A stretch of DNA of 64,000 nucleotides from JAAYDY01 sp964500225 (GCA_964500225.1 CAZCOA010000001.1:227551-291550); one strand, 5' to 3'; shown: positions 51,829 to 63,059, counted from the first letter of the stretch. The notes: generated by a model from the sequence alone, not told the origin. Translations and numbers: made by a program.

Positions 51829-52755
51829 ATGACGGCAATGAGTGCGAACAAGAAACGAATCCTGAAACTCCTCGCCCTGGTCTATGTCGGCCTCGTGATC
51901 GCCTTTTTTGTTCACAGCTCGATGACCACGGACACCGAGGGCGGACGGAAACGGACGCTGGATCCGGCACTGGTGGGCACAAGGTTGACGCAGCCGCTGA
52001 CGGTGTCGTGGCTCCGTGGACAACCGGCGACGACCGAGATTGTGGACTCTTTGGCGCTGGCCGGGATCCAGACGGTGCTGACCGAGGACGGGCCGCGTGC
52101 GACGCTCAACCCGAGCGTGATCGGCCTGAAACTGGGCGAGGTGATGCTGCCGGCGGGGACCTCCATCACTCAGGACCTGTGGGACCATATTCTCAGCAAG
52201 GAAGCGGCCACCGCGGCCGACGGCGAGCCGGTGTTCGTCTATGTGGACGGAAGCGGGCAGTTGATCGCGTTCGACTGGACGCTGGTGCTGACGGTGGTCA
52301 ATTTTCTGGGTTTGCTGATCATCCTGTATCTGCTGCTGTGGGAGCCGATTCTGAAGGTGCTGGACGACCGGGCGGCGACGATTGCGTCGGACCTGGAGCA
52401 GGCGGCCCGCAAGCACGAGGACGCCGCGGCCCTGAAGAGCAAGTACGAGGAGATGCTGTTAGGGTCGAAGCAGGAACGTCAGGCCCTGATCGCCGAGGGC
52501 CGACGGGAGGGCGAGGCCGAGCGTCAGCGGATTGTGGAGGCGGCAAAGCAAGAGTCGGAGAAGATGATCGCGCGGACGAAGCAGGAGCTGGAGGCGGCCG
52601 TAGAGAAGGCCCGGCGCGACCTGCGCAACGAAATCGGCATCCTGAGCGTGGAATTGGCCCGGAAGATTCTCGGCCGCGAGGTGCGCCCCGAGGACAACCG
52701 GCACCTGGTGGACGATTTTCTGAGCAAGCTCGACAAGGTCGAGACGAAGAACTGA
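51829..52755 (+). CDS. atpF: ATP synthase subunit b with N-terminal membrane/extracytoplasmic extension
   Basis: 308 residues; most b subunits have 150-180. The canonical b part starts near 148: helix FDWTLVLTVVNFLGLLIILY, then WEPILKVLDDRAATIASDLE and the long charged coiled coil to residue 300. Before it lies an extra helix (about 11-28, ILKLLALVYVGLVIAFFV) and about 115 residues that must be outside the cytoplasm. That part has two repeats, opening with TLDPALVG (43) and TLNPSVIG (92), the second followed by LKLGEVMLPAGTSITQ. Role unknown; possibly a stator clamp on the enlarged subunit a. ATG 51829 follows GTGAGG. Confidence 0.92.
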   Translation: MTAMSANKKRILKLLALVYVGLVIAFFVHSSMTTDTEGGRKRTLDPALVGTRLTQPLTVSWLRGQPATTEIVDSLALAGIQTVLTEDGPRATLNPSVIGLKLGEVMLPAGTSITQDLWDHILSKEAATAADGEPVFVYVDGSGQLIAFDWTLVLTVVNFLGLLIILYLLLWEPILKVLDDRAATIASDLEQAARKHEDAAALKSKYEEMLLGSKQERQALIAEGRREGEAERQRIVEAAKQESEKMIARTKQELEAAVEKARRDLRNEIGILSVELARKILGREVRPEDNRHLVDDFLSKLDKVETKN

Positions 52756-52764
52756 CGGTCTGCC

Positions 52765-53301
52765 ATGAAGAACACGGTTCTGCCATCACGATACGCCAAG
52801 GCCATCCTTCAACTGGCCGTCGAAGAGGGCCGGGTGGAGGAGGTGGGCCGGCAGTTGGGCCTGGTGTCGCAGTATGCGCTGAGCGATCGGAAGCTGGCGG
52901 CGTTCTGGCGCAGCACGAAGGTGTCGGCCGAGGACAAGCGCAACGCACTTCAGGACGTGCTGGAGCAGCTTGACGCGCTGACGCTGGTGCGCAACGCAGT
53001 GAATTTCCTTATGGACCGCGGGCGTCTGCTGCATCTGCCGGAGATCGTGAAATCGTATGTTGAGCAGTCGCGGGAGCTGGCCCATTCGGTGGAGGCGAAG
53101 GTGACGTTGGCGTCGGCCGTTGCGGACGATGTGGTGTCGCGACTGGCCGAGGGCCTGAGCCGCACCTTCGGCAAGAAAGTGGTCGTTCGCACGGAGGTGG
53201 ACCCGTCGTTGCTGGGCGGACTCGTGGTGCGGATCGGGAACACGGTGATCGACGGGTCGGTGCGCGGCCGTTTGGCGGCATTCGCTCGGTCGCTGCAATA
53301 G
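52765..53301 (+). CDS. atpH: ATP synthase subunit delta
   Basis: 178 residues, usual length. It links F1 alpha subunits to the b stalk. N-terminal helical domain (RYAKAILQLAVEEG) and C-terminal part (VTLASAVADDVVSRLAEGL, then TEVDPSLLGGLVVRIGNTVIDGS) match the family. It starts 9 nt after atpF. Confidence 0.95.
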   Translation: MKNTVLPSRYAKAILQLAVEEGRVEEVGRQLGLVSQYALSDRKLAAFWRSTKVSAEDKRNALQDVLEQLDALTLVRNAVNFLMDRGRLLHLPEIVKSYVEQSRELAHSVEAKVTLASAVADDVVSRLAEGLSRTFGKKVVVRTEVDPSLLGGLVVRIGNTVIDGSVRGRLAAFARSLQ

Positions 53302-53380
53302 AGACTGGTGGCCGGCCGCGGCCGCACGCGTGCACGACGTCGCGGCGAGCCGGACCGGATTCGATTCGGGAGGTTCGAAA

Positions 53381-54949
<1,569 letters not shown>

Positions 54950-54965
54950 TCGAGAGCGAACGATC

Positions 54966-55838
54966 ATGTCGGCAAACACGCGAGACATTCGCCGCCGCAT
55001 CCGCAGCGTGAGAAACACGCAGCAGATCACCAAGGCCATGAAGATGGTGGCGGCGGCGCGGCTTCGCAAGGCGCAGACCCGCCTGATGGCCGTGCGGCCG
55101 TACGAGGAGTCCGTGGCCGCGACGCTCGGGCGTCTGCTTCCGCGACTGGTCGGCGACGAGCATCCGTTGCTGACGCGCCGCGGCGATCGCCGCCTGGCCC
55201 TGGTCGTCATCACCGGGGACAAGGGGCTCTGCGGATCGTACAACCACAATCTGATTCGCCAAGCCGAGCAGTTCCTCCGCGACCATCGGGACCGCGACGT
55301 CCGCCTGACGGCCATCGGCAAGAAGGGCGCCAAGTACTTCGCCCGCGAGGGGTACGACCTGGCCGGCGCGTACACCGACATGGCGGAGAACGTGACGTTC
55401 AAACAGGCCGCCGCCGTGATGCACAAACTCGTCAATAGTTTCCTGGCAGGCGAGTGCGACGAGGTTTACGTGCTCTACAGTTACTTCAAGAGCACGATTT
55501 CGCAGCGTCCGCAGGTTGATCGGCTGCTGCCGTTCGATCTGCCGCCGGTGACCGACCTGGCCGCCGTGGGGCCGCTGCCGGAGATCCTGTTCGAGCCGTC
55601 GGTCGAGGAGGCGGCGGCTACGGTGCTGGAGGAGAGCCTGAACGTGCGTCTGTTCCGGGCGCTGCTGGAGTCGGCCTCGAGCGAGCACGGGGCCCGCATG
55701 ACGAGCATGGAAAACGCCACGAACAACGCCGACGACATGATCGCGGACCTGACGCTACAGTTCAACCGGGCGCGTCAGGCCGTGATTACGAAGGAAATCT
55801 CGGAAATCGTCGGGGGCGCCGAAGCCCTCGGCAAGTAG
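54966..55838 (+). CDS. atpG: ATP synthase subunit gamma
   Basis: 290 residues. Central rotor shaft. The N-terminal helix (NTRDIRRRIRSVRNTQQITK, then AMKMVAAARLRKAQ) and the C-terminal helix (MTSMENATNNADDMIADL, then QFNRARQAVITKEISEIVGG) match the family closely, including the conserved GDKGLCGSYN block. ATG at 54966, 16 nt after atpA. Confidence 0.97.
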   Translation: MSANTRDIRRRIRSVRNTQQITKAMKMVAAARLRKAQTRLMAVRPYEESVAATLGRLLPRLVGDEHPLLTRRGDRRLALVVITGDKGLCGSYNHNLIRQAEQFLRDHRDRDVRLTAIGKKGAKYFAREGYDLAGAYTDMAENVTFKQAAAVMHKLVNSFLAGECDEVYVLYSYFKSTISQRPQVDRLLPFDLPPVTDLAAVGPLPEILFEPSVEEAAATVLEESLNVRLFRALLESASSEHGARMTSMENATNNADDMIADLTLQFNRARQAVITKEISEIVGGAEALGK

Positions 55839-55858
55839 CCATCAACGGGAGTCCAGTG

Positions 55859-57250
55859 ATGAGAACAGGACGCGTCAAACAGATCCTCGGACCTGTCGTG
55901 GACTGCGAGTTCGAGGCGGGCCAGTTGCCGGCCATCAATACGGCGATCAAGCTCGACGACGAGTCGCGCGGGATCCGCCTGACGGCCGAGGTCGCGATGC
56001 ACATTGGCGAGAATGTCGTGCGGTGCGTGGCCATGGGCCCGACCGACGGCCTCGTCCGCGGCATGGAGGCCCAGGACACCGGCGCGCCGATCAGCGTCCC
56101 CGTCGGTCCGGCCACCCTTGGCCGCATCATGAACATCCTGGGCGACCCCGTGGACGAGAAGGGCCCGATCAACGCCGTCCGTCGCGACCCCATCCACAAG
56201 CCCGCCCCGAGCCTGGAAGACCTGCGCCCGGAGACGGAAATCCTCGAAACGGGCATCAAGGTGGTGGACCTCATCGAGCCCTATGCCAAGGGCGGCAAGG
56301 TCGGCCTGTTCGGCGGGGCCGGCGTCGGCAAGACGGTCTTCCTGAAAGAACTGATCCGCAACATCGCCATCGAGCACGGCGGCCGCAGCGTGTTCGCCGG
56401 CATCGGGGAGCGTACCCGCGAGGGCAACGACCTGTGGCTGGAGTTGCAGGAATCGGACGTGCTCGATAAGGCGGCCCTGGTGTACGGCCAGATGAACGAG
56501 CCGCCGGGCGCGCGACTGCGCGTGGGCCTGACGGCCCTGACGGTGGCCGAATATTTCCGCGACGAAGAGAAGGCCGATGTGCTGCTGTTCATCGACAACA
56601 TTTTCCGGTTCAGCCAGGCCGGCAGCGAAGTCTCGGCCCTGCTGGGCCGCATGCCCTCGGCCGTGGGATACCAGCCCACGCTGGCTACGGAAATGGGCGC
56701 CCTGCAGGAGCGCATCACCAGCACGCGCAACGGCAGCATCACGAGCATCCAGGCCATCTACGTGCCGGCCGACGATCCGACCGACCCGGCTCCGGCAACC
56801 ACCTTCGCCCACTTGGACGCCTCGACGTACCTGGAACGCAAGATCTTCGAGCTGGGCATCTACCCGGCCGTGGACCCGCTGGCCTCCAGCAGCGTCGTCC
56901 TCGATCCGCGTGTGGTCGGCGAGCGGCACTACGAGGTCGCCAAGAAGGTCCAGGAAATCCTTCAGCGGTACAAGGACCTTCAGGACATCATCGCCATCCT
57001 CGGCATGGACGAGCTGTCCGACGAGGACAAAGTGACGGTGGCCCGGGCCCGGAAGATTCAACGGTTTCTGTCGCAGCCGTTCTTCGTGGCCGAGAACTTC
57101 ACCGGCATGCCCGGCAAGTATGTGCCGCTGGAGGAGACCATCGACGGCTTCGAGCAGATCATCCATGGCGAGTGCGACAAGATGCCGGAGCCGGCCTTCT
57201 ACATGGTCGGCAACATGGACGAGGCCCGCGAGAAAGCCAAGACGATGTAG
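55859..57250 (+). CDS. atpD: ATP synthase subunit beta
   Basis: 463 residues. Catalytic F1 subunit. P-loop GGAGVGKTV, Walker B LLFIDNIFRFSQAG, catalytic Glu region (GERTREGND) and the DELSDEDK sequence (DELSEED-type) of the C-terminal domain are all present. A GTG at 55856 precedes the ATG at 55859; GGGAG is spaced better for the ATG. Confidence 0.97.
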   Translation: MRTGRVKQILGPVVDCEFEAGQLPAINTAIKLDDESRGIRLTAEVAMHIGENVVRCVAMGPTDGLVRGMEAQDTGAPISVPVGPATLGRIMNILGDPVDEKGPINAVRRDPIHKPAPSLEDLRPETEILETGIKVVDLIEPYAKGGKVGLFGGAGVGKTVFLKELIRNIAIEHGGRSVFAGIGERTREGNDLWLELQESDVLDKAALVYGQMNEPPGARLRVGLTALTVAEYFRDEEKADVLLFIDNIFRFSQAGSEVSALLGRMPSAVGYQPTLATEMGALQERITSTRNGSITSIQAIYVPADDPTDPAPATTFAHLDASTYLERKIFELGIYPAVDPLASSSVVLDPRVVGERHYEVAKKVQEILQRYKDLQDIIAILGMDELSDEDKVTVARARKIQRFLSQPFFVAENFTGMPGKYVPLEETIDGFEQIIHGECDKMPEPAFYMVGNMDEAREKAKTM

Positions 57251-57271
57251 TCGCAGCGGAGAGGTCCGACG

Positions 57272-57685
57272 ATGTCCGTACAGGTGACCATTCTGACTCC
57301 CGACCGCCGCGTGCTGGATCGGCGCGAGTGCCACGAGGTGGAACTGCCCGGCCGCGACGGCACGTTCGGGGTGCTGGACAACCACACGCCGCTGCTAGCG
57401 CCGCTGGGCATCGGCGTCGTGCGACTGCGAAGCGGCGGCCAAGTGACCGAGTGCGTCGCCGTGGCCGAAGGCGTCGTCGAGGTGAGCCAGAACCAGGTGA
57501 CCGTGACGGCCCATGCGGCCGAGCGGTCGGACGAGATCGACGTCGCGCGAGCCCAGGCCGCCCGCCAACGCGCCGAAGACCGCCTCCGTCATCGTCAACG
57601 CGATACCGACGTCGAGCGCGCTCAGGCCGCGCTGGCCCGCGCCATCAACCGCCTCCACGCCGCCGATATGCACCACAGCGACTGA
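57272..57685 (+). CDS. atpC: ATP synthase subunit epsilon
   Basis: 137 residues. Beta-sandwich (VTILTPDRRVLDRRECHEVE, then LPGRDGTFGVLDNHTPLLA) and C-terminal helix pair (EIDVARAQAARQRAEDRL, then DTDVERAQAALARAINRL). It links the rotor to F1 and inhibits idle hydrolysis. Last gene of the operon, followed by a hairpin at 57740. Confidence 0.95.
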   Translation: MSVQVTILTPDRRVLDRRECHEVELPGRDGTFGVLDNHTPLLAPLGIGVVRLRSGGQVTECVAVAEGVVEVSQNQVTVTAHAAERSDEIDVARAQAARQRAEDRLRHRQRDTDVERAQAALARAINRLHAADMHHSD

Positions 57686-57739
57686 AGCCAGGCACGCAGG
57701 CCGCCCAGGATGTGGCACACGTGACGGCGAGAAGTCGGC

Positions 57740-57779
57740 GCCCCTCGTCCTGCTTGCAGCAAGAGGGGCCCCGAGTTTT
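57740..57779 (+). terminator. Predicted terminator of the atp operon
   Basis: GCCCCTC (57740-57746) pairs with GAGGGGC (57763-57769), with an inner TGCT/AGCA stem, then CCCGAG and TTTT (57776-57779). Imperfect but well placed 54 nt after atpC. Confidence 0.55.
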
Positions 57780-57784
57780 CAGCG

Positions 57785-58102
57785 ATGAACGAGGCGAGGA
57801 TCGAACGCCCGACCCTTTCCCGCCGCACCAAGGGGCGGCTCGCGAGCCGCCCTCGTGACTTTGGAGGCGCCGCCGAGGTGTTCCGCCTCGACATTCCGGG
57901 CGGCGAGGACCACGCCGCCCTTCGCGAAACGCCGCTCATGCTCCACCTGTGCCCCGGTCTGGCCGACCTGTCGGAACTGGACCCGTCGGGCGCCCTGCAC
58001 ATCGGCATCTTCGGCGACGATCCCCTGTCCGCCACGGCCGACTTCGGCCGCCAACTCGCCGACCAGTTCGTCGCCGAGGCACGAAAACGCATCGCTGCCT
58101 AG
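57785..58102 (+). pseudogene. C-terminal remnant of a creatininase-family amidohydrolase
   Basis: An open frame of 105 residues. Residues about 34-105 match only the C-terminal third of creatinine amidohydrolases: the HAxxxET motif (DHAALRETPLM, His43 and Glu48), LHLCPGLADLSEL, and GIFGDDPLSATADFGRQLAD. The N-terminal two thirds with the metal-binding residues and the HGGN motif are absent. The first 30 residues come from a palindromic repeat and unrelated sequence. A working enzyme is unlikely. It may be a decayed gene left after rearrangement at the atpC border. Confidence 0.6.
57832..57853. repeat. Palindromic (REP-like) repeat, second copy
   Basis: GGGCGGCTCGCGAGCCGCCC (57833-57852) is a perfect palindrome and differs by one base from the copy at 46921-46940. 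It lies inside the frame of the creatininase remnant, at the point where homology to the family begins. Confidence 0.7.
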
Positions 58103-58305
58103 CAGGCGTCCCTGTAGGAGCGTACGGCCGCCCAGGTCGGATCCACAGAAAAACGAATCCGTCGCGCGGCGCCCGCCTGGGCGGATCGAAGCTGTTGCTC
58201 CGGCCCGCGTGCCCCGCACGGCATATGGACACAGGGAACATGTTCGCGGGTGGGCGGCGCTTGGGCATCTTTGTTTTCCCATTTCCGCCCCCCTGCCCTT
58301 GGGCC

Positions 58306-58311
58306 TATAAT
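58306..58311 (+). promoter_or_regulatory. -10 box upstream of the twin-VWA gene
   Basis: TATAAT (58306-58311), 32 nt before the ATG. A weak -35 (TTTCCG, 58282-58287) is 18 bp upstream. The rest of the 241-nt gap 58103-58343 shows no gene. Confidence 0.4.
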
Positions 58312-58343
58312 GCCGTCACCTGCTCCACGGAGTGCCACGGGCC

Positions 58344-61016
58344 ATGGGTGTCGTCCACTGGGTTGCGCTGCTGCTGATTCCGCCGTCGGTCTGGGCGATT
58401 TTGCGGCTAGTCCGGTCGAAGGACTGGTTCGCGGCCCGGCGACGCCGCGCGGCCGTGTGCCTGTCGCTGGCGGCCGCGGCCATGGCGGCCGCCGCGGCGC
58501 GGCCCTGGCTCGATGTCCGATCCGGCAGCGAGCCGACGGTGATCCTCGTGGCCGACGACAGTCACAGCATGCGCACGGGTGAGCCGTGGACCGTCGCCGC
58601 TCAGTGGGTTCGCGAGCAACTGCCCGCCGAGGTGGAGATGGGCATCGTCGCGTTCTCCGGCGGCGCTCAGGTGGCCGTCGCCCCGGGCGACACGCTGCCG
58701 ACGCCCGTCGAGCTGACCCGCCGCCGCGCGACCGGCGCCCGGACGAACATCGAGGAAGCCCTCCGGGCCGCGGCCGCCCTGGCCCCCGACCCGCAGCGGA
58801 CCGCCCTGCTCCTGTACAGCGACGGATGCCAGACCGAGGGCCGCGCGACCGATGCCGCCGCCGAGGCCTACCGTCGCGGCATGAGGGTGTACTGCCTGCC
58901 GGCGGCCAAAATCACCGAGCCGCCGCCGGTCAACGTCGCGATCACCGACCTGGTGTGCCCGGCCCGCCTGGAACCCGGACAGACCGCCACGGTCCGCGCC
59001 GAGATGCGATCTACCGTGGACGCCTCCGTGGTGGTGCGCATGGTCACCCGTCGGGACGACGGCTCGACGTGGCCGTCGGCCGACGGTTCCGCGACCGCTT
59101 CCGCGACGCTTCCCGCCGGCGCCGCGAAATGGCTGAGTTTCCCGTTGACCGCGCCCAACGCCGGCCGAGACGAACCTGCCACCGCGGTTCTGCACGGCGA
59201 GGTTGTTGTGGAAACGCCGTCGGGCGACGTGGCACCCGAGGACGACCGCTGGCCGTTCGCGGTCCAGGTGGGCGACCGCCGCCCGGTGCTGGTCGTCGAG
59301 TACCGCGACGAGACGCACAGCGACGACGTACCCGTTGCGGCGTTCCTGCCGCCGTCGATGCCCGTGCGGCGCGTCAACGCGGAGGCGGTGCCCGCAGACG
59401 TGGCCGCCCTGGCCGACTTCGCGGCAGTGGTCCTGGCCGACGTGCCGGCCTACGTCCTGTCGTCGCCGTCGCTCGATGCCCTGCGGCGTTATGTGGCCGA
59501 CGCCGGCGGCGGGCTCGTGGTGCTGGGCGGGCGCAACTCGTTCGGTCTGGGCGGCTATGCGCGCAGCGGTCTGGAGCCCCTGCTGCCGGTCAAGAGCGAC
59601 CCCGAGGACCGGCCGCCCATTCAACTGGCCGTCGTCCTGGACCGCTCGGCGAGCATGAGCGAATCGGTTCGCGGCGGCACGAAACTGCGACTGGCCCAGG
59701 ACGCCGTCCTCAGTGTGGTCGCCCTGCTCAACGACGACGACCGCGTGTCGCTCGTCGCATTCAACCACGAGCACCAGACGGTTGCGGCCGACGTGGGCGC
59801 CGAGCACTGGGAACGATTGCGTCTGCCGCTGCTGAAGCTGGAGGCCCGCGGCGGCACGCGGATGGGCCCTGCCCTGCGGGCGGCCCTGGCTGCGCTGGCC
59901 TCGACGCCCGCCGTCACCGCCGATGGGCGGCGCGTGCGACGGCACGTCATCGTCGTCAGCGACGGCGAAAGCGAACCGTTCGACCGTGTCGCCGTGACGG
60001 ACGAGGCCCGCCGGCTCGGGGTCACTCTCTCGGCGGTCTCGACGGCCGCCGGCGGCTCGTGGCCCGGGCTCGACACCATGGCCGCCGACTGCGGCGGACG
60101 GTTCTACGACGTGGCCGACGGTCTGGTGGCCCCCGACGGGCGAAACCGGTTGGCCCGCGTGTTTCTGGAGGACTTGCCGCTGGCGATTCTCGACGAGCGG
60201 CCCGCGCCGGCGTCGGTCGGCGACCGGGCCCCGCTGCTGCCGGTCGAGCCGGCGCAGATCACGCTACCGCCGATTCCGCAGCACCTGGCCGCCGAGCCGC
60301 GCCCGCAGGCACGAACCCACCTGTGGGCCGATCCTCGCGAGGCATCTCCCGCTGCGGCTGCGCGGCGCCGGCCATTGGCGGCCTCCTGGCGATACGGTCT
60401 CGGCCGCGTCGTGGCCTGGCCCGTGCCGTGGATCGAGGCCAACCGCGCGTGGCTCGCCGAGCCGCTTATCGGCCGCGCTGTAGTCAACTCCTTGGAGTGG
60501 GCTGCATCGGGACCGCCACTGGCCGCCGACTACGATATCCGCGTGGCGGCCCCTGGCGGACGGTTGACGGTGGAGGTCGAGGCCCGCCGTCTGCCCGACA
60601 CCGCCGCCGAGATGCCCGCCATGCGGATCGCCCTGAACTCGCGCGACGCCGCACAGTCCCTGGTCCTGGATGTGCCTGCGGCGGGGCCCGGCCAGTGGCG
60701 GCTTCAGCAGCCTATTGCCACCGGCGTTTACGCGTACACGCTCACGGCCGGCAACGGCGCGACCCGCGACATCGTGGCGACGGGGTCCCTGAGCACCGGC
60801 CCGGCGGCGGAGTTTCGGCGCCTGGACATCGACCGCCGCTCGCTGGAGGCCATCGCGACGGCCGGCGGGGGCCGGGTGCTCCAGTCGCCCGCCGACGCAC
60901 GGACGCTGGCCGTCGCCGCCTCGCGACGAGCCGAACTCTGGCCCGAATTGATCGCCCTGGCCGCGCTGCTGGTGCTCTACGAAGCGCTGCACGTGCTCGT
61001 GGCGCGGTCACGCTGA
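58344..61016 (+). CDS. Membrane protein with two VWA domains and a GATase1-like domain
   Basis: 890 residues from the ATG at 58344. Two N-terminal helices (about 3-20 and 36-55) and one C-terminal helix (about 865-885), the layout of BatA-like or YfbK-like proteins. First VWA domain (about 65-190) with MIDAS DxSxS as DDSHS; second (about 430-590) as DRSAS (VVLDRSASMSESV), with the second motif GGTRMGPAL. Between them a glutamine-amidotransferase-like segment (about 310-420; LDALRRYVADAGGGLVVLGG) without a catalytic Cys. Such proteins bind metal-dependent partners at the membrane; the exact role is unknown. Its stop faces dsbD with 41 nt between. Confidence 0.82.
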   Translation: MGVVHWVALLLIPPSVWAILRLVRSKDWFAARRRRAAVCLSLAAAAMAAAAARPWLDVRSGSEPTVILVADDSHSMRTGEPWTVAAQWVREQLPAEVEMGIVAFSGGAQVAVAPGDTLPTPVELTRRRATGARTNIEEALRAAAALAPDPQRTALLLYSDGCQTEGRATDAAAEAYRRGMRVYCLPAAKITEPPPVNVAITDLVCPARLEPGQTATVRAEMRSTVDASVVVRMVTRRDDGSTWPSADGSATASATLPAGAAKWLSFPLTAPNAGRDEPATAVLHGEVVVETPSGDVAPEDDRWPFAVQVGDRRPVLVVEYRDETHSDDVPVAAFLPPSMPVRRVNAEAVPADVAALADFAAVVLADVPAYVLSSPSLDALRRYVADAGGGLVVLGGRNSFGLGGYARSGLEPLLPVKSDPEDRPPIQLAVVLDRSASMSESVRGGTKLRLAQDAVLSVVALLNDDDRVSLVAFNHEHQTVAADVGAEHWERLRLPLLKLEARGGTRMGPALRAALAALASTPAVTADGRRVRRHVIVVSDGESEPFDRVAVTDEARRLGVTLSAVSTAAGGSWPGLDTMAADCGGRFYDVADGLVAPDGRNRLARVFLEDLPLAILDERPAPASVGDRAPLLPVEPAQITLPPIPQHLAAEPRPQARTHLWADPREASPAAAARRRPLAASWRYGLGRVVAWPVPWIEANRAWLAEPLIGRAVVNSLEWAASGPPLAADYDIRVAAPGGRLTVEVEARRLPDTAAEMPAMRIALNSRDAAQSLVLDVPAAGPGQWRLQQPIATGVYAYTLTAGNGATRDIVATGSLSTGPAAEFRRLDIDRRSLEAIATAGGGRVLQSPADARTLAVAASRRAELWPELIALAALLVLYEALHVLVARSR

Positions 61017-61057
61017 TTTGCCGCCGCGACGCCAAGAATCGAACGCTTTCCGCGATT

Positions 61058-62890
61058 CTACGGAGCCTCTTTAATCTGTCGGATCAGGCTCAGAAACTCT
61101 TCGGGCCCCAGGTCGGCACGCTCGGCGACGACGTTGCCGCGGCGGTCGTAGAAAACCACCACCGGCGGGCCGCCGTGAACGAAGCGGCCGTAGAATGCCG
61201 CGGCCTCCGTGCCCTCGGCCGGCGGGCCGCTCGTCACGTCGATCTTCAGCAGACGCACGCCCTCGACCGCGAGGCGGACCTCGTCGTCGCTGAACACCTT
61301 GCGTTCCATGATGCGGCAATTGACACACCAGGCGGCCGTGACATAAACCACGGCCGGGCGGCCGGCCTCGCGTGCCTCCGACAGGCTCCCGTCGCGGAAA
61401 ACGGTCCAGACCAGCGTCTCGTGATGTTCCATCGACGGGACCGCTTCGCCGACGATCAGGGCGATGCTCAACCCCGCCAGGACCGCCAGCGCCACGGCCC
61501 GCACCACGCGAAATCCGCGCGACCAAGGTCGCATCGAGCGGCCCTGAACCAGGCCCAGGTACACCGCGGCCGCCAGCGCCAGCGCCGAAACGCTCCACCA
61601 GAACAGCGGCTCGCCCAGGTACGGTCGCAGGAAGTACAGGATCAGCCCGAGTACGGGAAACGCCAGCAGGCTCCGCACCCAGACAAGCCACGGACCGCCG
61701 CGCGGGATGCGGCTGATAAGGCCCGTGAACGTACCGAGCACCAGGTACGGCAGGCCGAGCCCCAGGGCGAAGACGAAGAACAGGCCGCCGCCGGCGGCTG
61801 CCTGGAGCAGGACGCCGTCGCCGCGCGCCGCCATGCGTCCGCCGAGTTCGCCGACGTAGATAACCAGGGCAGCCACGAACGGACCGACGCACGGCGCCGC
61901 CACCAGGCCGACCGCCGCTCCCATCACCAGAGCGCCGATCAAGCCGCTTTTGCCCTGAAGCGACCCCAACAGCGAGGAGGGGACGCGAATCTCGAACGCT
62001 CCGAACAGGCTTGCCGCCAGGGCCGCAAGCACCAGGCACAGGACGGCCACGCCCCAGGGACTCTGGAGGGCCCAGCCGATCTGGCTTCCGGCCAGGGCGG
62101 CGGCGCTGCCGAGGATTGTGAACACCGCGGCCATGCCGACGACGTACGCGGCGGCCAGGAGCACTGTGACACGGGCGCTGCGTCCGGCCTGCGACGCGAA
62201 GAAACCCATCGTGACCGGCAGAATCGGAAAGACGCACGGCGTGAGGTTCATGGCCATGCCCATCACGAACACCAGGGCCAGGAGCCCGGCCCATCCGGCA
62301 TCGCGTAGCCGGCCGAGCCAGGCGCCCGAGTCTGCCGTGTCGGCGGCCGCCGTCGGAGGAACGTCGGCGGCGACCGTCGGCGTTGCGGCCACGTCGATCC
62401 GCACCGGCAACGCCACCGCCAGCGTCGTCGGCGGCAGACACGTGCTTTCGGTACAGGCCTGATAGCGCAGCACGAGCGGCAACGTGATCGGTCCCGCGGG
62501 CGCATCGGCCGCGGCCGCCAGACGGCAACGCAGGATCACGCGCCCATGATAGACGGCAATCGGGTCCATGCCTTCCAGCAGGGTCAGCGACTCCCCGGTC
62601 GGATAAATCGTTTCGAGCGCAAAGCCCGGCGCGGCCCCCTCGCCCAGGGTCAATTCCGTCGGCACGTACCCCTCGGACACCTGGTGGGCCATCGTGTGGT
62701 ACTGCGGCTGGATCGTCACGGGCAGGGCAAACTCGACAGCGCCGCCCGGCGCGAGCACGACCTCGGGCAGCTCGACCTGGAGCACGTTGTCCGCGGCCAC
62801 GGCGCCGAGGGCGTGGCTCGCAGACAGAGCCGCGAGAAACCAGAAGACCAGCCCGAGGCGCGCCCTTGCGATCGACGGTATCGAGTTCAT
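61058..62890 (-). CDS. dsbD: Thiol:disulfide interchange protein DsbD
   Basis: 610 residues with signal peptide (about 1-30). It carries electrons from cytoplasmic thioredoxin across the membrane to periplasmic proteins. N-terminal alpha domain pair Cys146 and Cys151 (CTESTC), membrane domain with Cys219 (NLTPCVFPILP) and Cys334 (AAPCVGPF) across about eight helices, and a C-terminal thioredoxin domain with CVNC (Cys522, Cys525). All six redox cysteines are present. It ties to cytochrome c maturation and envelope thiol supply. The ATG has GGAG upstream. Confidence 0.95.
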   Translation of the reverse strand: MNSIPSIARARLGLVFWFLAALSASHALGAVAADNVLQVELPEVVLAPGGAVEFALPVTIQPQYHTMAHQVSEGYVPTELTLGEGAAPGFALETIYPTGESLTLLEGMDPIAVYHGRVILRCRLAAAADAPAGPITLPLVLRYQACTESTCLPPTTLAVALPVRIDVAATPTVAADVPPTAAADTADSGAWLGRLRDAGWAGLLALVFVMGMAMNLTPCVFPILPVTMGFFASQAGRSARVTVLLAAAYVVGMAAVFTILGSAAALAGSQIGWALQSPWGVAVLCLVLAALAASLFGAFEIRVPSSLLGSLQGKSGLIGALVMGAAVGLVAAPCVGPFVAALVIYVGELGGRMAARGDGVLLQAAAGGGLFFVFALGLGLPYLVLGTFTGLISRIPRGGPWLVWVRSLLAFPVLGLILYFLRPYLGEPLFWWSVSALALAAAVYLGLVQGRSMRPWSRGFRVVRAVALAVLAGLSIALIVGEAVPSMEHHETLVWTVFRDGSLSEAREAGRPAVVYVTAAWCVNCRIMERKVFSDDEVRLAVEGVRLLKIDVTSGPPAEGTEAAAFYGRFVHGGPPVVVFYDRRGNVVAERADLGPEEFLSLIRQIKEAP

Positions 62891-63059
62891 GGTGGGTGCT
62901 CTCCTGCGACAGCGAGGGCGGTTCCGGCAGGCGTCTGGACGCGGCGCCGAATCCCATTCTAGGCGAAAGCGGCAACGGCGACAACGTGTCGCCCGGAGGG
63001 CATCCGGCAGGGACGGTCGCGATTCGTCGAGCGTCGCGAAATTCCGGCGCGAGGTCGGT

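Noticed and set aside
57785..57825. GAGGATCGAACGCCCGACCC resembles the 3' end of a minus-strand tRNA (T-arm GTTCGA); a weaker match is at 61035
   Set aside because: The T-stem does not pair (GGGCG against CTCGC) and no acceptor or anticodon arms are found.
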